Below are positions 9,052 to 16,950 of a stretch of DNA of 64,000 nucleotides, piece after piece; the first letter of the stretch is position 1, and each line of letters begins with the position of its first letter. Source of the DNA: LC029 sp036676475 (lineage in GTDB: Bacteria > Bacillota > Bacilli > Aneurinibacillales > RAOX-1). The DNA lies in NCBI GenBank assembly GCA_036676475.1, contig JAKFCU010000102.1, forward strand, positions 72,430 through 136,429, given 5' to 3'. Both the position numbers and the translations under genes were made by a program. Under the pieces are notes generated by a model. It worked only from the letters and a program-made list of their open reading frames with translations, did not search any database and was not told where the DNA came from.

Positions 9052-9906
9052 CTATCTTTTTCTCTGATTCAAATCTAAACTAATATCCAGTGCTTTTACC
9101 GAGTGCGTTAAGGCTCCCACTGAAATGACATCTATACCTGTAGCCGCAATGTCCGTAATCGTATCAAGATTGATACCTCCTGAGGCTTCGACGATGGCCT
9201 GCCCGCCAATAAGTGATACGGCTTCCTCCATTGCCATGATCTCCATATTATCCAACATGATGATATCGGCTTTAGCTTCTAGAGCCAGTTTAACTTCCGC
9301 GATAGACTCAACCTCGACTTCAATTTTCATGGTGTGAGGGATATAGTTCCTAGCCGCTTGAACGGCTTCCAAGATGCCGCCAGCAGCTTTGATATGATTA
9401 TCTTTGATCATCACGGCATCATAAAGACCAAACCGATGATTATGTCCTCCACCCATTTTAACTGCATATTTCTCTAACATACGTAGGCCTGGCGTCGTTT
9501 TTCGGGTATCGACCACGCGAACCAGCGGATTTCCCTTTTTTGCCCGGGTCACATACTGATTTGTCATGGTTGCAATTCCTGACAACCGTTGCAGTAGATT
9601 TAAGGCTAGCCGCTCCCCTGTGAGGATCGATTGGGCATTGCCCTGAACCTCCAAAAGTACCGTTCCCGTTTCGACTTGTTGTCCATCCTGAACTTCTGGA
9701 CTAAGAATCAATCGAGGATCAATAGCTTCAAAAACAAGCTTGGCAACAGCCATTCCGGCAATCACGCCGCTGTCCTTGGCATAAATAATTCCTATTGCAT
9801 CTTCCGTGGGAGATATGGTAGCTTGTGCGGAAATATCCCCGAATCCTATATCTTCATCGATCCATTCTCGAATTTGTCGCTTCAGTTTTTCATGATTAAT
9901 CATCAT
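9052..9906 (-). CDS. nadC: Nicotinate-nucleotide pyrophosphorylase (quinolinate phosphoribosyltransferase)
   Basis: The start at 9906 (MMINHEKLKRQI) fits the family better than the 22-residue upstream extension, which would lie within nadB. The 284-residue product has DTRKTTPGLRMLEKYAV and GGGHNHRFGLYDAVMIKDNH, the quinolinate and PRPP binding segments. It converts quinolinate and PRPP to nicotinate mononucleotide. The start overlaps the nadB end by 11 bases. The order nadA-nadB-nadC is unbroken and leads into coaX. Confidence 0.96.
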   Translation of the reverse strand: MMINHEKLKRQIREWIDEDIGFGDISAQATISPTEDAIGIIYAKDSGVIAGMAVAKLVFEAIDPRLILSPEVQDGQQVETGTVLLEVQGNAQSILTGERLALNLLQRLSGIATMTNQYVTRAKKGNPLVRVVDTRKTTPGLRMLEKYAVKMGGGHNHRFGLYDAVMIKDNHIKAAGGILEAVQAARNYIPHTMKIEVEVESIAEVKLALEAKADIIMLDNMEIMAMEEAVSLIGGQAIVEASGGINLDTITDIAATGIDVISVGALTHSVKALDISLDLNQRKR

Positions 9907-11518
9907 AAATACATCTCTCCTCCTTAACCCCGGCATTGATGGATTGAATGATATGCTTTCTCCAATTGACATCGTCTCGCTCAGGGAAATCTAAACGGTA
10001 GTGACCTCCCCTGCTCTCTTCTCTTAGAAGAGCCGCTTTGGCTGTCAGCAACGCACATGTCAGTAAATTTAAATACTCAAATTCAGTAAATTCAGTTGGT
10101 TGAGTTTGGAATTGTTCGGATTGTTCCTCCAGTTCCTTTATTGCTTGGGAAAGTCGCCGCTCATCTCGCAAAAGCCCTACCTGTCGCACCATCCGTTTTT
10201 GCAATTCAAGCCGCTTTTCTAAATGCTCCTCATCCATTCTCTTTTCTCTCATCAACGAGTAGGACAATGCGGACGTATCTATGCTAAATGGTTCAATCTC
10301 TTCGATCTTTTTGGATATACGTTTACCAAAAACGATGGCCTCCGATAAGGAGTTGCTTGCCAAACGATTGGCTCCATGAACCCCCGTACTTGAGACTTCT
10401 CCACAAGCAAACAACCGCGGAACGGTCGTTTGCCCCCATTCGTCTGTTTTGACCCCCCCCATCATATAGTGAGCTGCTGGAGCCACTGGAATCCAATCCG
10501 TGATCATATTTAGACCATAGGATAAGCAAACCTGATAAATAGTTGGGAATCGGTGCTTAATCAGTTCTTCTGATTCATGGGTGATATCTAAATAGACGAA
10601 GGTAGATTCGGTTTTCTCCATTTCCGATACAATCGCACGTGCGACTACATCCCGTGGAGCTAAATCTAACTGCGGATGATATTTTTCCATAAATTGTTCG
10701 CCCAAACTATTTCGTAATATGGCCCCTTCTCCTCTTACGGCTTCCGAGATCAGAAAACGCGGAGCACCGGGATAACATAACGAAGTAGGATGGAATTGAA
10801 TAAATTCTACATCTTTCACCTCTGCTCCCGCACGATAAGCCATCGCTATGCCGTCACCCGTTGCTACCATTGGGTTCGTCGTATAGCGATAAAGCTGACC
10901 TGCCCCACCTGTTGCTAATACCGTGGAGTCCGCTTCTATATAGATAAATTGGCCACGTTTCGTATCCTCGATCATCGCTCCCGCACATTCTCCAGCCATG
11001 GTCACGAGATCAATGGCAAAGTGGTACTCCAGAATCTGAATGCGAGGGTTATTTCTTACCCGCTCCGATAATGCCCTTACAATTTCCGCCCCGGTTGAGT
11101 CGCCATTAGCATGAAGAATCCTCCTTCGGCTATGTGCTCCCTCTTTGGTCAGCGCCAGTTGATTCCCTTCTTTATCAAATTGGGTGCCGTATCGAATGAG
11201 TTCATATACGCCTTGGGGGCCCTCATTGACTAAAATATCAACTGCTTCACGGGAGCATAAGCCTGCACCTGCAATTAATGTATCCTCACGATGGAGTGCA
11301 GTTGAATCCTTCTCTGTAATAACAGCAGCGATCCCGCCTTGTGCATAATTGGTATTACTCTCTAATAAGCTTTCTTTACAAATGAGAGTTACTTCCTTAT
11401 ATTCAGCAATTTGCAGAGCAGTATAAAGCCCTGCAATTCCCGAACCAATAATACATACATCTGTCTTTATTTTTTCCATATCTCGAATCCGAAAATCAAG
11501 CAAATAACGTGGAATCAT
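9896..11518 (-). CDS. nadB: L-aspartate oxidase
   Basis: The start at 11518 has AAAGGA eight bases upstream; the frame is open further but without a ribosome site. The 540-residue flavoprotein has the FAD loop IGSGIAGLYTALQ near the N-terminus, EFIQFHPTSL in the middle and GVHGANRLASNSLSEA near residue 370, the pattern of the succinate dehydrogenase flavoprotein family. It oxidises aspartate to iminoaspartate, which NadA uses. The sequence CSREAV also fits NadB more than SdhA. Gap to nadA is about 120 bases with no terminator seen. Confidence 0.95.
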   Translation of the reverse strand: MIPRYLLDFRIRDMEKIKTDVCIIGSGIAGLYTALQIAEYKEVTLICKESLLESNTNYAQGGIAAVITEKDSTALHREDTLIAGAGLCSREAVDILVNEGPQGVYELIRYGTQFDKEGNQLALTKEGAHSRRRILHANGDSTGAEIVRALSERVRNNPRIQILEYHFAIDLVTMAGECAGAMIEDTKRGQFIYIEADSTVLATGGAGQLYRYTTNPMVATGDGIAMAYRAGAEVKDVEFIQFHPTSLCYPGAPRFLISEAVRGEGAILRNSLGEQFMEKYHPQLDLAPRDVVARAIVSEMEKTESTFVYLDITHESEELIKHRFPTIYQVCLSYGLNMITDWIPVAPAAHYMMGGVKTDEWGQTTVPRLFACGEVSSTGVHGANRLASNSLSEAIVFGKRISKKIEEIEPFSIDTSALSYSLMREKRMDEEHLEKRLELQKRMVRQVGLLRDERRLSQAIKELEEQSEQFQTQPTEFTEFEYLNLLTCALLTAKAALLREESRGGHYRLDFPERDDVNWRKHIIQSINAGVKEERCIYDD

Positions 11519-11638
11519 ACACAAATTCCTTTCATTTAACATAGAGATAAAAAAAAGAAGCACACAATAGCGAAACTACCACTATTTTATACCTCTTTGT
11601 TAAAAGTAACCAGATTTTATTTCCTTCTATTCCTATCT

Positions 11639-12580
11639 CTATGCTTCAAACTCCAGCATACGTTCAAGAGAAACCCGTGCTGCATCTGCAATATGAGGCG
11701 GAACATAGATTTGTGGCTGCATCGTTTCCAAAGCATTAGCTAGCTTCTTTAAATTATTGACCTTCATATTCGGACAAACAAGATATTTAGAAGCAAAATG
11801 AAATTTCTTATGCGGACTGTCCTGCGACAAGCGGTATAACACCCCATCCTCAGTACCTACAATAAACTCATCATGTTCGGATTCACGGCAATATTTTAAA
11901 ATCCCTGTTGTACTTCCAACATAATCACCTAAAGCCACTACTTCGGGACGGCACTCCGGGTGAACAACAAACCGGGCATTAGGATGCTCCTGTCTTAGGC
12001 GATAAACATCTTCAACAGTTAACTGATCATGGGTATTACAATATCCTTCCCAGATAATCATCTTCTTATCGGTGAATTGGGAAACATAGTGACCTAAGTT
12101 TTTATCCGGTACCCAAATGATTTCTTCTGCATCGATATTTTCAATCACCTTTTTTGCGTTGGAAGATGTACAGCATACAAATGTTTCTGACTTGACATCA
12201 GCAGATGTATTGATATAGGAAACAACTTTCGCATTAGGATGCTGTGCTTTTAATTTTCTAAGCCCATCCAAGTTGACCATATCAGCCATGGGACAACCTG
12301 CACGCTCATCCGGAATTAAAACCACTTTATCCGGACTTAGAATTTTCGCGCTTTCTCCCATGAAGTGTACCCCACAAAACAAAATCACGTCCGCATCCGT
12401 TTCCTTCGCTTTCTGTGCCAAACCAAAAGAGTCACCTAAGAAATCGGCAATTTCTTGAATTTCTGGACGTTGATAATAATGGGCCAGGATGATGGCATTT
12501 CTTTCTTTTTTGAGTTGGAGGATTCTCTCCTTCAATTCCTGATTTCGTTCTGCTTTTTTTGCAAGTGCTAACGCTTCCAT
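11639..12580 (-). CDS. nadA: Quinolinate synthase (4Fe-4S)
   Basis: The ATG at 12580 is ten bases after AGGAGG, which makes it the likely start (313 residues). The three cluster ligands expected in NadA are present in AGCPMAD (Cys96), HPEC (Cys210) and CPNM (Cys269). It condenses iminoaspartate with dihydroxyacetone phosphate to quinolinate. A strong sigma-A promoter lies upstream. In B. subtilis the nad genes are elsewhere, beside nadR/iscS; here nadA-nadB-nadC is inserted between ftsH and coaX and no nadR is present. Confidence 0.96.
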   Translation of the reverse strand: MEALALAKKAERNQELKERILQLKKERNAIILAHYYQRPEIQEIADFLGDSFGLAQKAKETDADVILFCGVHFMGESAKILSPDKVVLIPDERAGCPMADMVNLDGLRKLKAQHPNAKVVSYINTSADVKSETFVCCTSSNAKKVIENIDAEEIIWVPDKNLGHYVSQFTDKKMIIWEGYCNTHDQLTVEDVYRLRQEHPNARFVVHPECRPEVVALGDYVGSTTGILKYCRESEHDEFIVGTEDGVLYRLSQDSPHKKFHFASKYLVCPNMKVNNLKKLANALETMQPQIYVPPHIADAARVSLERMLEFEA

Positions 12581-12622
12581 TTGAGGTTTACCTCCTAACA
12601 TGCTACCCTTTTTTATGTCTGA

Positions 12623-12651
12623 ATTGTAGACTGATGCTCCCGTTTTGTCAA
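12623..12651 (-). promoter_or_regulatory. Sigma-A promoter of nadABC
   Basis: A perfect TTGACA (12646-12651) and TACAAT (12623-12628) are 17 bp apart on the minus strand, about 40 bases before the nadA ATG. It would drive nadA-nadB-nadC and possibly coaX-hslO, since no terminator is seen between them. Confidence 0.83.
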
Positions 12652-12687
12652 TGTTAAATTGTTCACAAAGCGGTTTATTTCTGTTGC

Positions 12688-12704
12688 ATCAACATATTGT
12701 TGAT
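12688..12704. repeat. Palindrome upstream of the nadA promoter
   Basis: ATCAACA-TAT-TGTTGAT is a perfect 7-bp inverted repeat about 37 bp upstream of the nadA -35 box, on a single DNA face for a dimeric regulator. It does not resemble a terminator because no T-run follows. An operator for NAD control is possible but not shown. Confidence 0.4.
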
Positions 12705-12750
12705 TTTAGATATATTAAACTTCGAGTTGGTCGGTTACGTTGTTATATGC

Positions 12751-12790
12751 CAAAGCAAAAGCACCCTATTTATAGGGTGCTTTTGCTTTG
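12751..12790 (-). terminator. Rho-independent terminator after ftsH
   Basis: A 19-bp perfect stem (12751-12769 with 12772-12790) follows the ftsH stop; the 3' arm on the minus strand is T-rich (GCTTTTGCTTTG). It isolates ftsH from nadA. Confidence 0.88.
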
Positions 12791-12795
12791 ATCTT

Positions 12796-14664
12796 TTATT
12801 CTTCTTTTTTCGTTTGGATTTGCACTTTCACATCTCCATCAACTTTAGGCTCAAATCGGCCTTTTTCAATTAGTTGCTTAATTTGTTCCGCATCAAGTGT
12901 TTCTACTTCCAGCAAGGTTTGAGCAATCAGTTCCAGCTGATCTCCGTGTTTAACTAGAAGTTCTTTGGTGCGATTATACTGATCTCTGATAATACGTTGA
13001 ACTTCTTCATCAATCGCTTGAGCTGTATGTTCGCTATAGTCTCGCTCATGTCCAAAATCACGTCCTAGGAACACTTGACCTTGGGAACGACCAAACTGCA
13101 TCGGTCCTAATTTATCACTCATACCAAATTCCGTAACCATACGACGAGCAATTCCAGTTGCCCGTTCAAAGTCATTATGGGCCCCTGTACTAATTTCATT
13201 TAATTTATTCTCTTCCGCGACACGACCACCTAATAACCCTGAGATCTTATCCAACAACTCGGAACGAGAAGCAAAATAACGATCTTCTTTTGGAAGCATC
13301 ACGGTATATCCGCCCGCGCTGCCCCGTGGAATAATAGTTACCTTATGAACCATGTCAGCATGTTCCAGATGGTATCCGACAATGACGTGACCAGCTTCAT
13401 GGTAAGCTACTAGCTTCTTCTCATAATCACTAATTACCCTGGACTTCTTTGCAGGTCCAGCAATAACGCGATCAATTGCTTCATCCACTTCAGGCATTTC
13501 AATCTTCTTCTTATTCTTCCGCGCGGCCAACAAAGCTGCTTCATTAAGCAGATTTTCCAAATCGGCCCCGGTAAAACCAGGTGTTCTTCGAGCAATAACA
13601 TCTAAGTCAATTTCTTCACCCAACGGTTTATTGCGAGCATGCACTTTCAGTACAGCCACACGTCCCTTCACATCAGGGCGATCTACCGTTATCTGTCGGT
13701 CAAAACGACCTGGACGGAGCAATGCAGGGTCCAAAATATCTGGGCGGTTGGTTGCAGCCACAATAATAATTCCTTCATTGGCACCGAAACCATCCATCTC
13801 AACAAGCAACTGGTTTAAGGTTTGCTCTCTTTCATCATGTCCACCGCCTAATCCGGCACCACGCTGACGTCCAACAGCATCAATTTCATCGATAAAAATA
13901 ATACATGGGGCATTCTTCTTTGCATTTTCGAACAAATCTCTAACCCGAGAAGCTCCGACACCGACAAACATCTCCACGAAATCAGAACCGCTGATGCTAA
14001 AGAATGGTACTCCTGCTTCCCCTGCTACTGCTCTTGCCAATAAGGTTTTACCTGTTCCCGGAGGTCCAACAAGCAGTACCCCTTTTGGTATTCGGGCACC
14101 CAACTGACTAAACTTACGAGGATCCTTCAAGAAATGTACAACTTCTTCAAGCTCTGCCTTTTCTTCATCGGCACCAGCCACATCGTTAAATGTAACTTTT
14201 TTCTTTTCATCATTGTATAGCTTCGCTTTACTTTTCCCAAAATTCATTACACGGCTTCCGCCGCCTTGAGCTTGGTTTAATAGGAAAAAGAAAAGAATGA
14301 AGATAATGACAAAAGGAATAATGGACGTAAGAAAAGTCAACCATACTGAATCACCTTTCTGTTCAGCATACGTTTCCTTTTCCAGTTTAGCCGCTTCGAT
14401 CTTTTGTAATAAGTCCGTGTTATTATAAAGCGGACCGTTAGTATAAAACACCTCACCAGTCTTCAGCTTTCCCTCAACATAGTATGTACCACTATCAGGA
14501 CGGATAAGAATCTCAGCAACTTCCCCACTATCCAGGTGCTTCCTGAATTCGTTGTAAGGCATTTTTGATGTTTCAGTACCTTGGTTCGCTATAAAATTCA
14601 CGATACCAACGGTAACTAGAAAAATAAGCAAATAAAAACCTGTATTACGGAAAAACCGATTCAT
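12796..14664 (-). CDS. ftsH: ATP-dependent zinc metalloprotease FtsH
   Basis: The ATG at 14664 follows AGGAGG closely; the frame upstream is not needed. The product has 622 residues: two transmembrane helices (about 8-26 and 112-130) around an extracellular domain, an AAA module with GPPGTGKT at 200-207 and the second region of homology ATNRPDILDPALLRPGRFD, then the zinc protease motif HEAGH at 422-426. It degrades unfolded membrane proteins and regulators, and in Bacillus is needed for sporulation. It lies downstream of hpt with its own promoter. Confidence 0.98.
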   Translation of the reverse strand: MNRFFRNTGFYLLIFLVTVGIVNFIANQGTETSKMPYNEFRKHLDSGEVAEILIRPDSGTYYVEGKLKTGEVFYTNGPLYNNTDLLQKIEAAKLEKETYAEQKGDSVWLTFLTSIIPFVIIFILFFFLLNQAQGGGSRVMNFGKSKAKLYNDEKKKVTFNDVAGADEEKAELEEVVHFLKDPRKFSQLGARIPKGVLLVGPPGTGKTLLARAVAGEAGVPFFSISGSDFVEMFVGVGASRVRDLFENAKKNAPCIIFIDEIDAVGRQRGAGLGGGHDEREQTLNQLLVEMDGFGANEGIIIVAATNRPDILDPALLRPGRFDRQITVDRPDVKGRVAVLKVHARNKPLGEEIDLDVIARRTPGFTGADLENLLNEAALLAARKNKKKIEMPEVDEAIDRVIAGPAKKSRVISDYEKKLVAYHEAGHVIVGYHLEHADMVHKVTIIPRGSAGGYTVMLPKEDRYFASRSELLDKISGLLGGRVAEENKLNEISTGAHNDFERATGIARRMVTEFGMSDKLGPMQFGRSQGQVFLGRDFGHERDYSEHTAQAIDEEVQRIIRDQYNRTKELLVKHGDQLELIAQTLLEVETLDAEQIKQLIEKGRFEPKVDGDVKVQIQTKKEE

Positions 14665-14698
14665 CCCTGACCTCCTCTCACGACAAGACACTCATTTT

Positions 14699-14728
14699 AT
14701 TTTATCATAACTAACTATTTGTCCACAA
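14699..14728 (-). promoter_or_regulatory. Likely sigma-A promoter of ftsH
   Basis: TTGTGG (14723-14728) and TAAAAT (14699-14704) on the minus strand are 18 bp apart, about 35 bases before the ftsH start. Neither box is perfect. A long inverted repeat (GCATCTC / GAGATGC, about 14739-14775) lies further upstream without a T-run and remains unexplained. Confidence 0.45.
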
Positions 14729-14806
14729 CATTACACAGCATCTCCACTTCGCCGAATATGCTTCCTGCTGAGATGCGACTGTAGTCACCCAGGGGATCAA
14801 CCAACC

Positions 14807-15352
14807 TTACTTGATTGATCGATATACTTCGGGCTTGAGTATCCCTATATAAGGCAAATTACGGTAGCGTTCCGCATAATCCAGGCCATAACCTACAACA
14901 AACTCATCCGGAACTTCAAACCCGCAATAATCAGATTTGATATCAATCTTCCGGTTATTAGGCTTATCTAAAAGAGTAATGATTTTTACGCTTTCAGCAT
15001 TCCTGCGGCGAAGCAAGTCAAGCAAATAGCTTAAAGTCAATCCACTATCAATGATATCCTCTACAAGGATAACATGTCTTCCTTCTACACTTGCATCCAG
15101 GTCCTTAATGATCCGAACCTCTCCGGATGAAACTGTAGAAGCACCATAGCTGGATACGGCCATAAAATCCATTTCCATATGGATCGATATGCGTTTAATC
15201 AAATCAGACATAAAAGGAGCAGCACCCTTTAAAACACAAATCACCAAAGGAAATTTATCCTTGTATTCTTCACTAATAGTGGACCCTAGCTCAGCAATTT
15301 TTGCTTGCAGCTCTTCTTCACTTAAAAGCACATTCTTAATATCGTTGTGCAT
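14807..15352 (-). CDS. hpt: Hypoxanthine-guanine phosphoribosyltransferase
   Basis: A 181-residue PRTase. The PRPP loop is VILVEDIIDSGLTL (residues 95-108), and the purine-contacting FVVGYGLDYAERYRNLPYIG near the C-terminus is typical of bacterial Hpt. It salvages hypoxanthine and guanine. AGGAGGGAG is just upstream of the ATG. It is directly downstream of tilS (nine bases), the conserved tilS-hpt-ftsH order of Bacillales, where TilS and Hpt are known to form a complex that affects ftsH expression in B. subtilis. Confidence 0.96.
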   Translation of the reverse strand: MHNDIKNVLLSEEELQAKIAELGSTISEEYKDKFPLVICVLKGAAPFMSDLIKRISIHMEMDFMAVSSYGASTVSSGEVRIIKDLDASVEGRHVILVEDIIDSGLTLSYLLDLLRRRNAESVKIITLLDKPNNRKIDIKSDYCGFEVPDEFVVGYGLDYAERYRNLPYIGILKPEVYRSIK

Positions 15353-15361
15353 GACTCCCTC

Positions 15362-16774
15362 CTAGTAATCAACCATCTTTTCTAAATATATGGTTAATAA
15401 TTTCTTCGTATGTATATCCGATTTTGCACGATTAGATCGTTTGACCCCCGGTATCCATAAAATCCCTTTATCATCCGATAAAATCGGAATCCTATCTCTT
15501 ATTCGTTGGGGAATCTTTTGGTCGATAAGAATATCCTTTACCTTTTTACTTCCTTCCATCCCCAGGATACTCATGCGATCCCCATTGCGCCTAGATCTCA
15601 GCGTTAATGACCCCAGGATTTCATCATAATCAAAAACAGCCGTTATACCATGAGGCGGAGAGGAGTCTGTAGGCTGATCCTCTACATTTACCGAAATCCA
15701 CGCATTAATTTCTTTAATATATGTACGGCCTGGAACTTCTATTATATAGGAATAAAAGTTCCCTTGCATCCCTTTCAGCACTTCTAAGGTAAAAATAATA
15801 TCGTCATATTCTTTCCTTACACGCACCCCACAAGGCAGCTCTAATTGCGAAGAAGTTCGTCCTTCTTTTATCCATTCACAAATCTGATTAATATGTATAA
15901 AACCCACATTCACATGATCTTTAACTAGATAATTAAATATTAGTTTAATCATTCTCCTTTGTAAAGCTAGGTGGAATTCCAAGAATAATCTACCCTTGAT
16001 TATTATTTTCTTATCTTGTTTGAATTTGATGATTTGGTTCAAGCTAATGTTAACTATTTCCTCTATATAATTATTCTCAAAATGAGCGATATCGCTTAAT
16101 TGATTTAATGAATCCTGGAGTGATGGATTGACTCGATCCTCTAACCAGGGGATTACTTCTAATCGAATGAAGTTTCGATGATAGGATCTCTTTAAGTTAC
16201 TACTATCTAGTCGAGGAATAATCCCTTCTTGTCGACAATAAGCCTCTAATTCCTCTTTATATATAGAAAGAAAAGGTCGTACAATGGTAAAAGAGATTTC
16301 ATTTCTCTCACGAGGAATTCCAGCTAACCCCTCTATTCCTGTTCCCCTTAATATCCTCATAAGGACGGTTTCTGCCTGATCGTTGGCATGATGGGCTAAA
16401 GCCAATTTATCGATATTCCATCTTTCTGCCACCTGACGAAAAAAAGAATACCTCGCATCCCTAGCCACTGACTGGGGATTCCCTTGAGTTTGCATAATGA
16501 GCTCCGGGACATTGATTTCCCCGATTTCACAAGGAATGTTACGCTCCTTACAAAATCGCTCAACGTATAGAGCATCTTCTTTTGCTTCATCTCCACGAAA
16601 TTGGTGATTAAGGTGAGCAGCAAACAAGGTCCATTCTTGTTCCTCGGAAAGCCTCCAGAGTATATCCAGTAAGCACAAGGAATCAACCCCGCCTGATACA
16701 CCAACCAATATTCGCTCTCCTTGATTAAACCTATTTTTTCGCTTGATTATTTGTTCGAATTTTTTGAACAACAT
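15362..16774 (-). CDS. tilS: tRNA(Ile)-lysidine synthase
   Basis: A 470-residue N-type ATP pyrophosphatase with the PP-loop SGGVDS at residues 27-32, a central TilS domain and a C-terminal substrate-binding domain with GxRxSxxGMxGSKKVKDILID-like sequence near 395-415. It converts the wobble cytidine of the AUA-reading tRNA-Ile to lysidine and is essential. In B. subtilis yabS and yabT lie between spoIIE and tilS; both are missing here. Confidence 0.95.
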   Translation of the reverse strand: MLFKKFEQIIKRKNRFNQGERILVGVSGGVDSLCLLDILWRLSEEQEWTLFAAHLNHQFRGDEAKEDALYVERFCKERNIPCEIGEINVPELIMQTQGNPQSVARDARYSFFRQVAERWNIDKLALAHHANDQAETVLMRILRGTGIEGLAGIPRERNEISFTIVRPFLSIYKEELEAYCRQEGIIPRLDSSNLKRSYHRNFIRLEVIPWLEDRVNPSLQDSLNQLSDIAHFENNYIEEIVNISLNQIIKFKQDKKIIIKGRLFLEFHLALQRRMIKLIFNYLVKDHVNVGFIHINQICEWIKEGRTSSQLELPCGVRVRKEYDDIIFTLEVLKGMQGNFYSYIIEVPGRTYIKEINAWISVNVEDQPTDSSPPHGITAVFDYDEILGSLTLRSRRNGDRMSILGMEGSKKVKDILIDQKIPQRIRDRIPILSDDKGILWIPGVKRSNRAKSDIHTKKLLTIYLEKMVDY

Positions 16775-16831
16775 ACGACCGCCTCGAATGAAAAATTGTA
16801 TAATCCCATTTTATCAAAGTCAAACGCGGGA

Positions 16832-16860
16832 ATTATATCATACTCTGAACAGTTTGTGAA
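16832..16860 (-). promoter_or_regulatory. Sigma-A promoter of tilS-hpt
   Basis: TTCACA (16855-16860) and perfect TATAAT (16832-16837) on the minus strand are 17 bp apart, 58 bases before the tilS ATG and just after the spoIIE terminator. Confidence 0.75.
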
Positions 16861-16878
16861 AATTGAACGGAAAAGACA

Positions 16879-16905
16879 AAGCCCAAAGGCTAGGCCCTTG
16901 AGCTT
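16879..16905 (-). terminator. Rho-independent terminator after spoIIE
   Basis: A 12-bp stem (arms 16879-16890 and 16894-16905, loop CTA-type, two G-T pairs) about 45 bases after the spoIIE stop, followed on the minus strand by TTTGTCTTTTCC. Confidence 0.75.
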
Positions 16906-16950
16906 AAAAACTCTTTGTAACATTATTCCCAACCCAGGTTGAAATAGACA

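Noticed and set aside
14739..14775. Terminator after hpt
   Set aside because: The GCATCTC/GAGATGC stem has a long loop and no T-run on either strand, so I did not call it.
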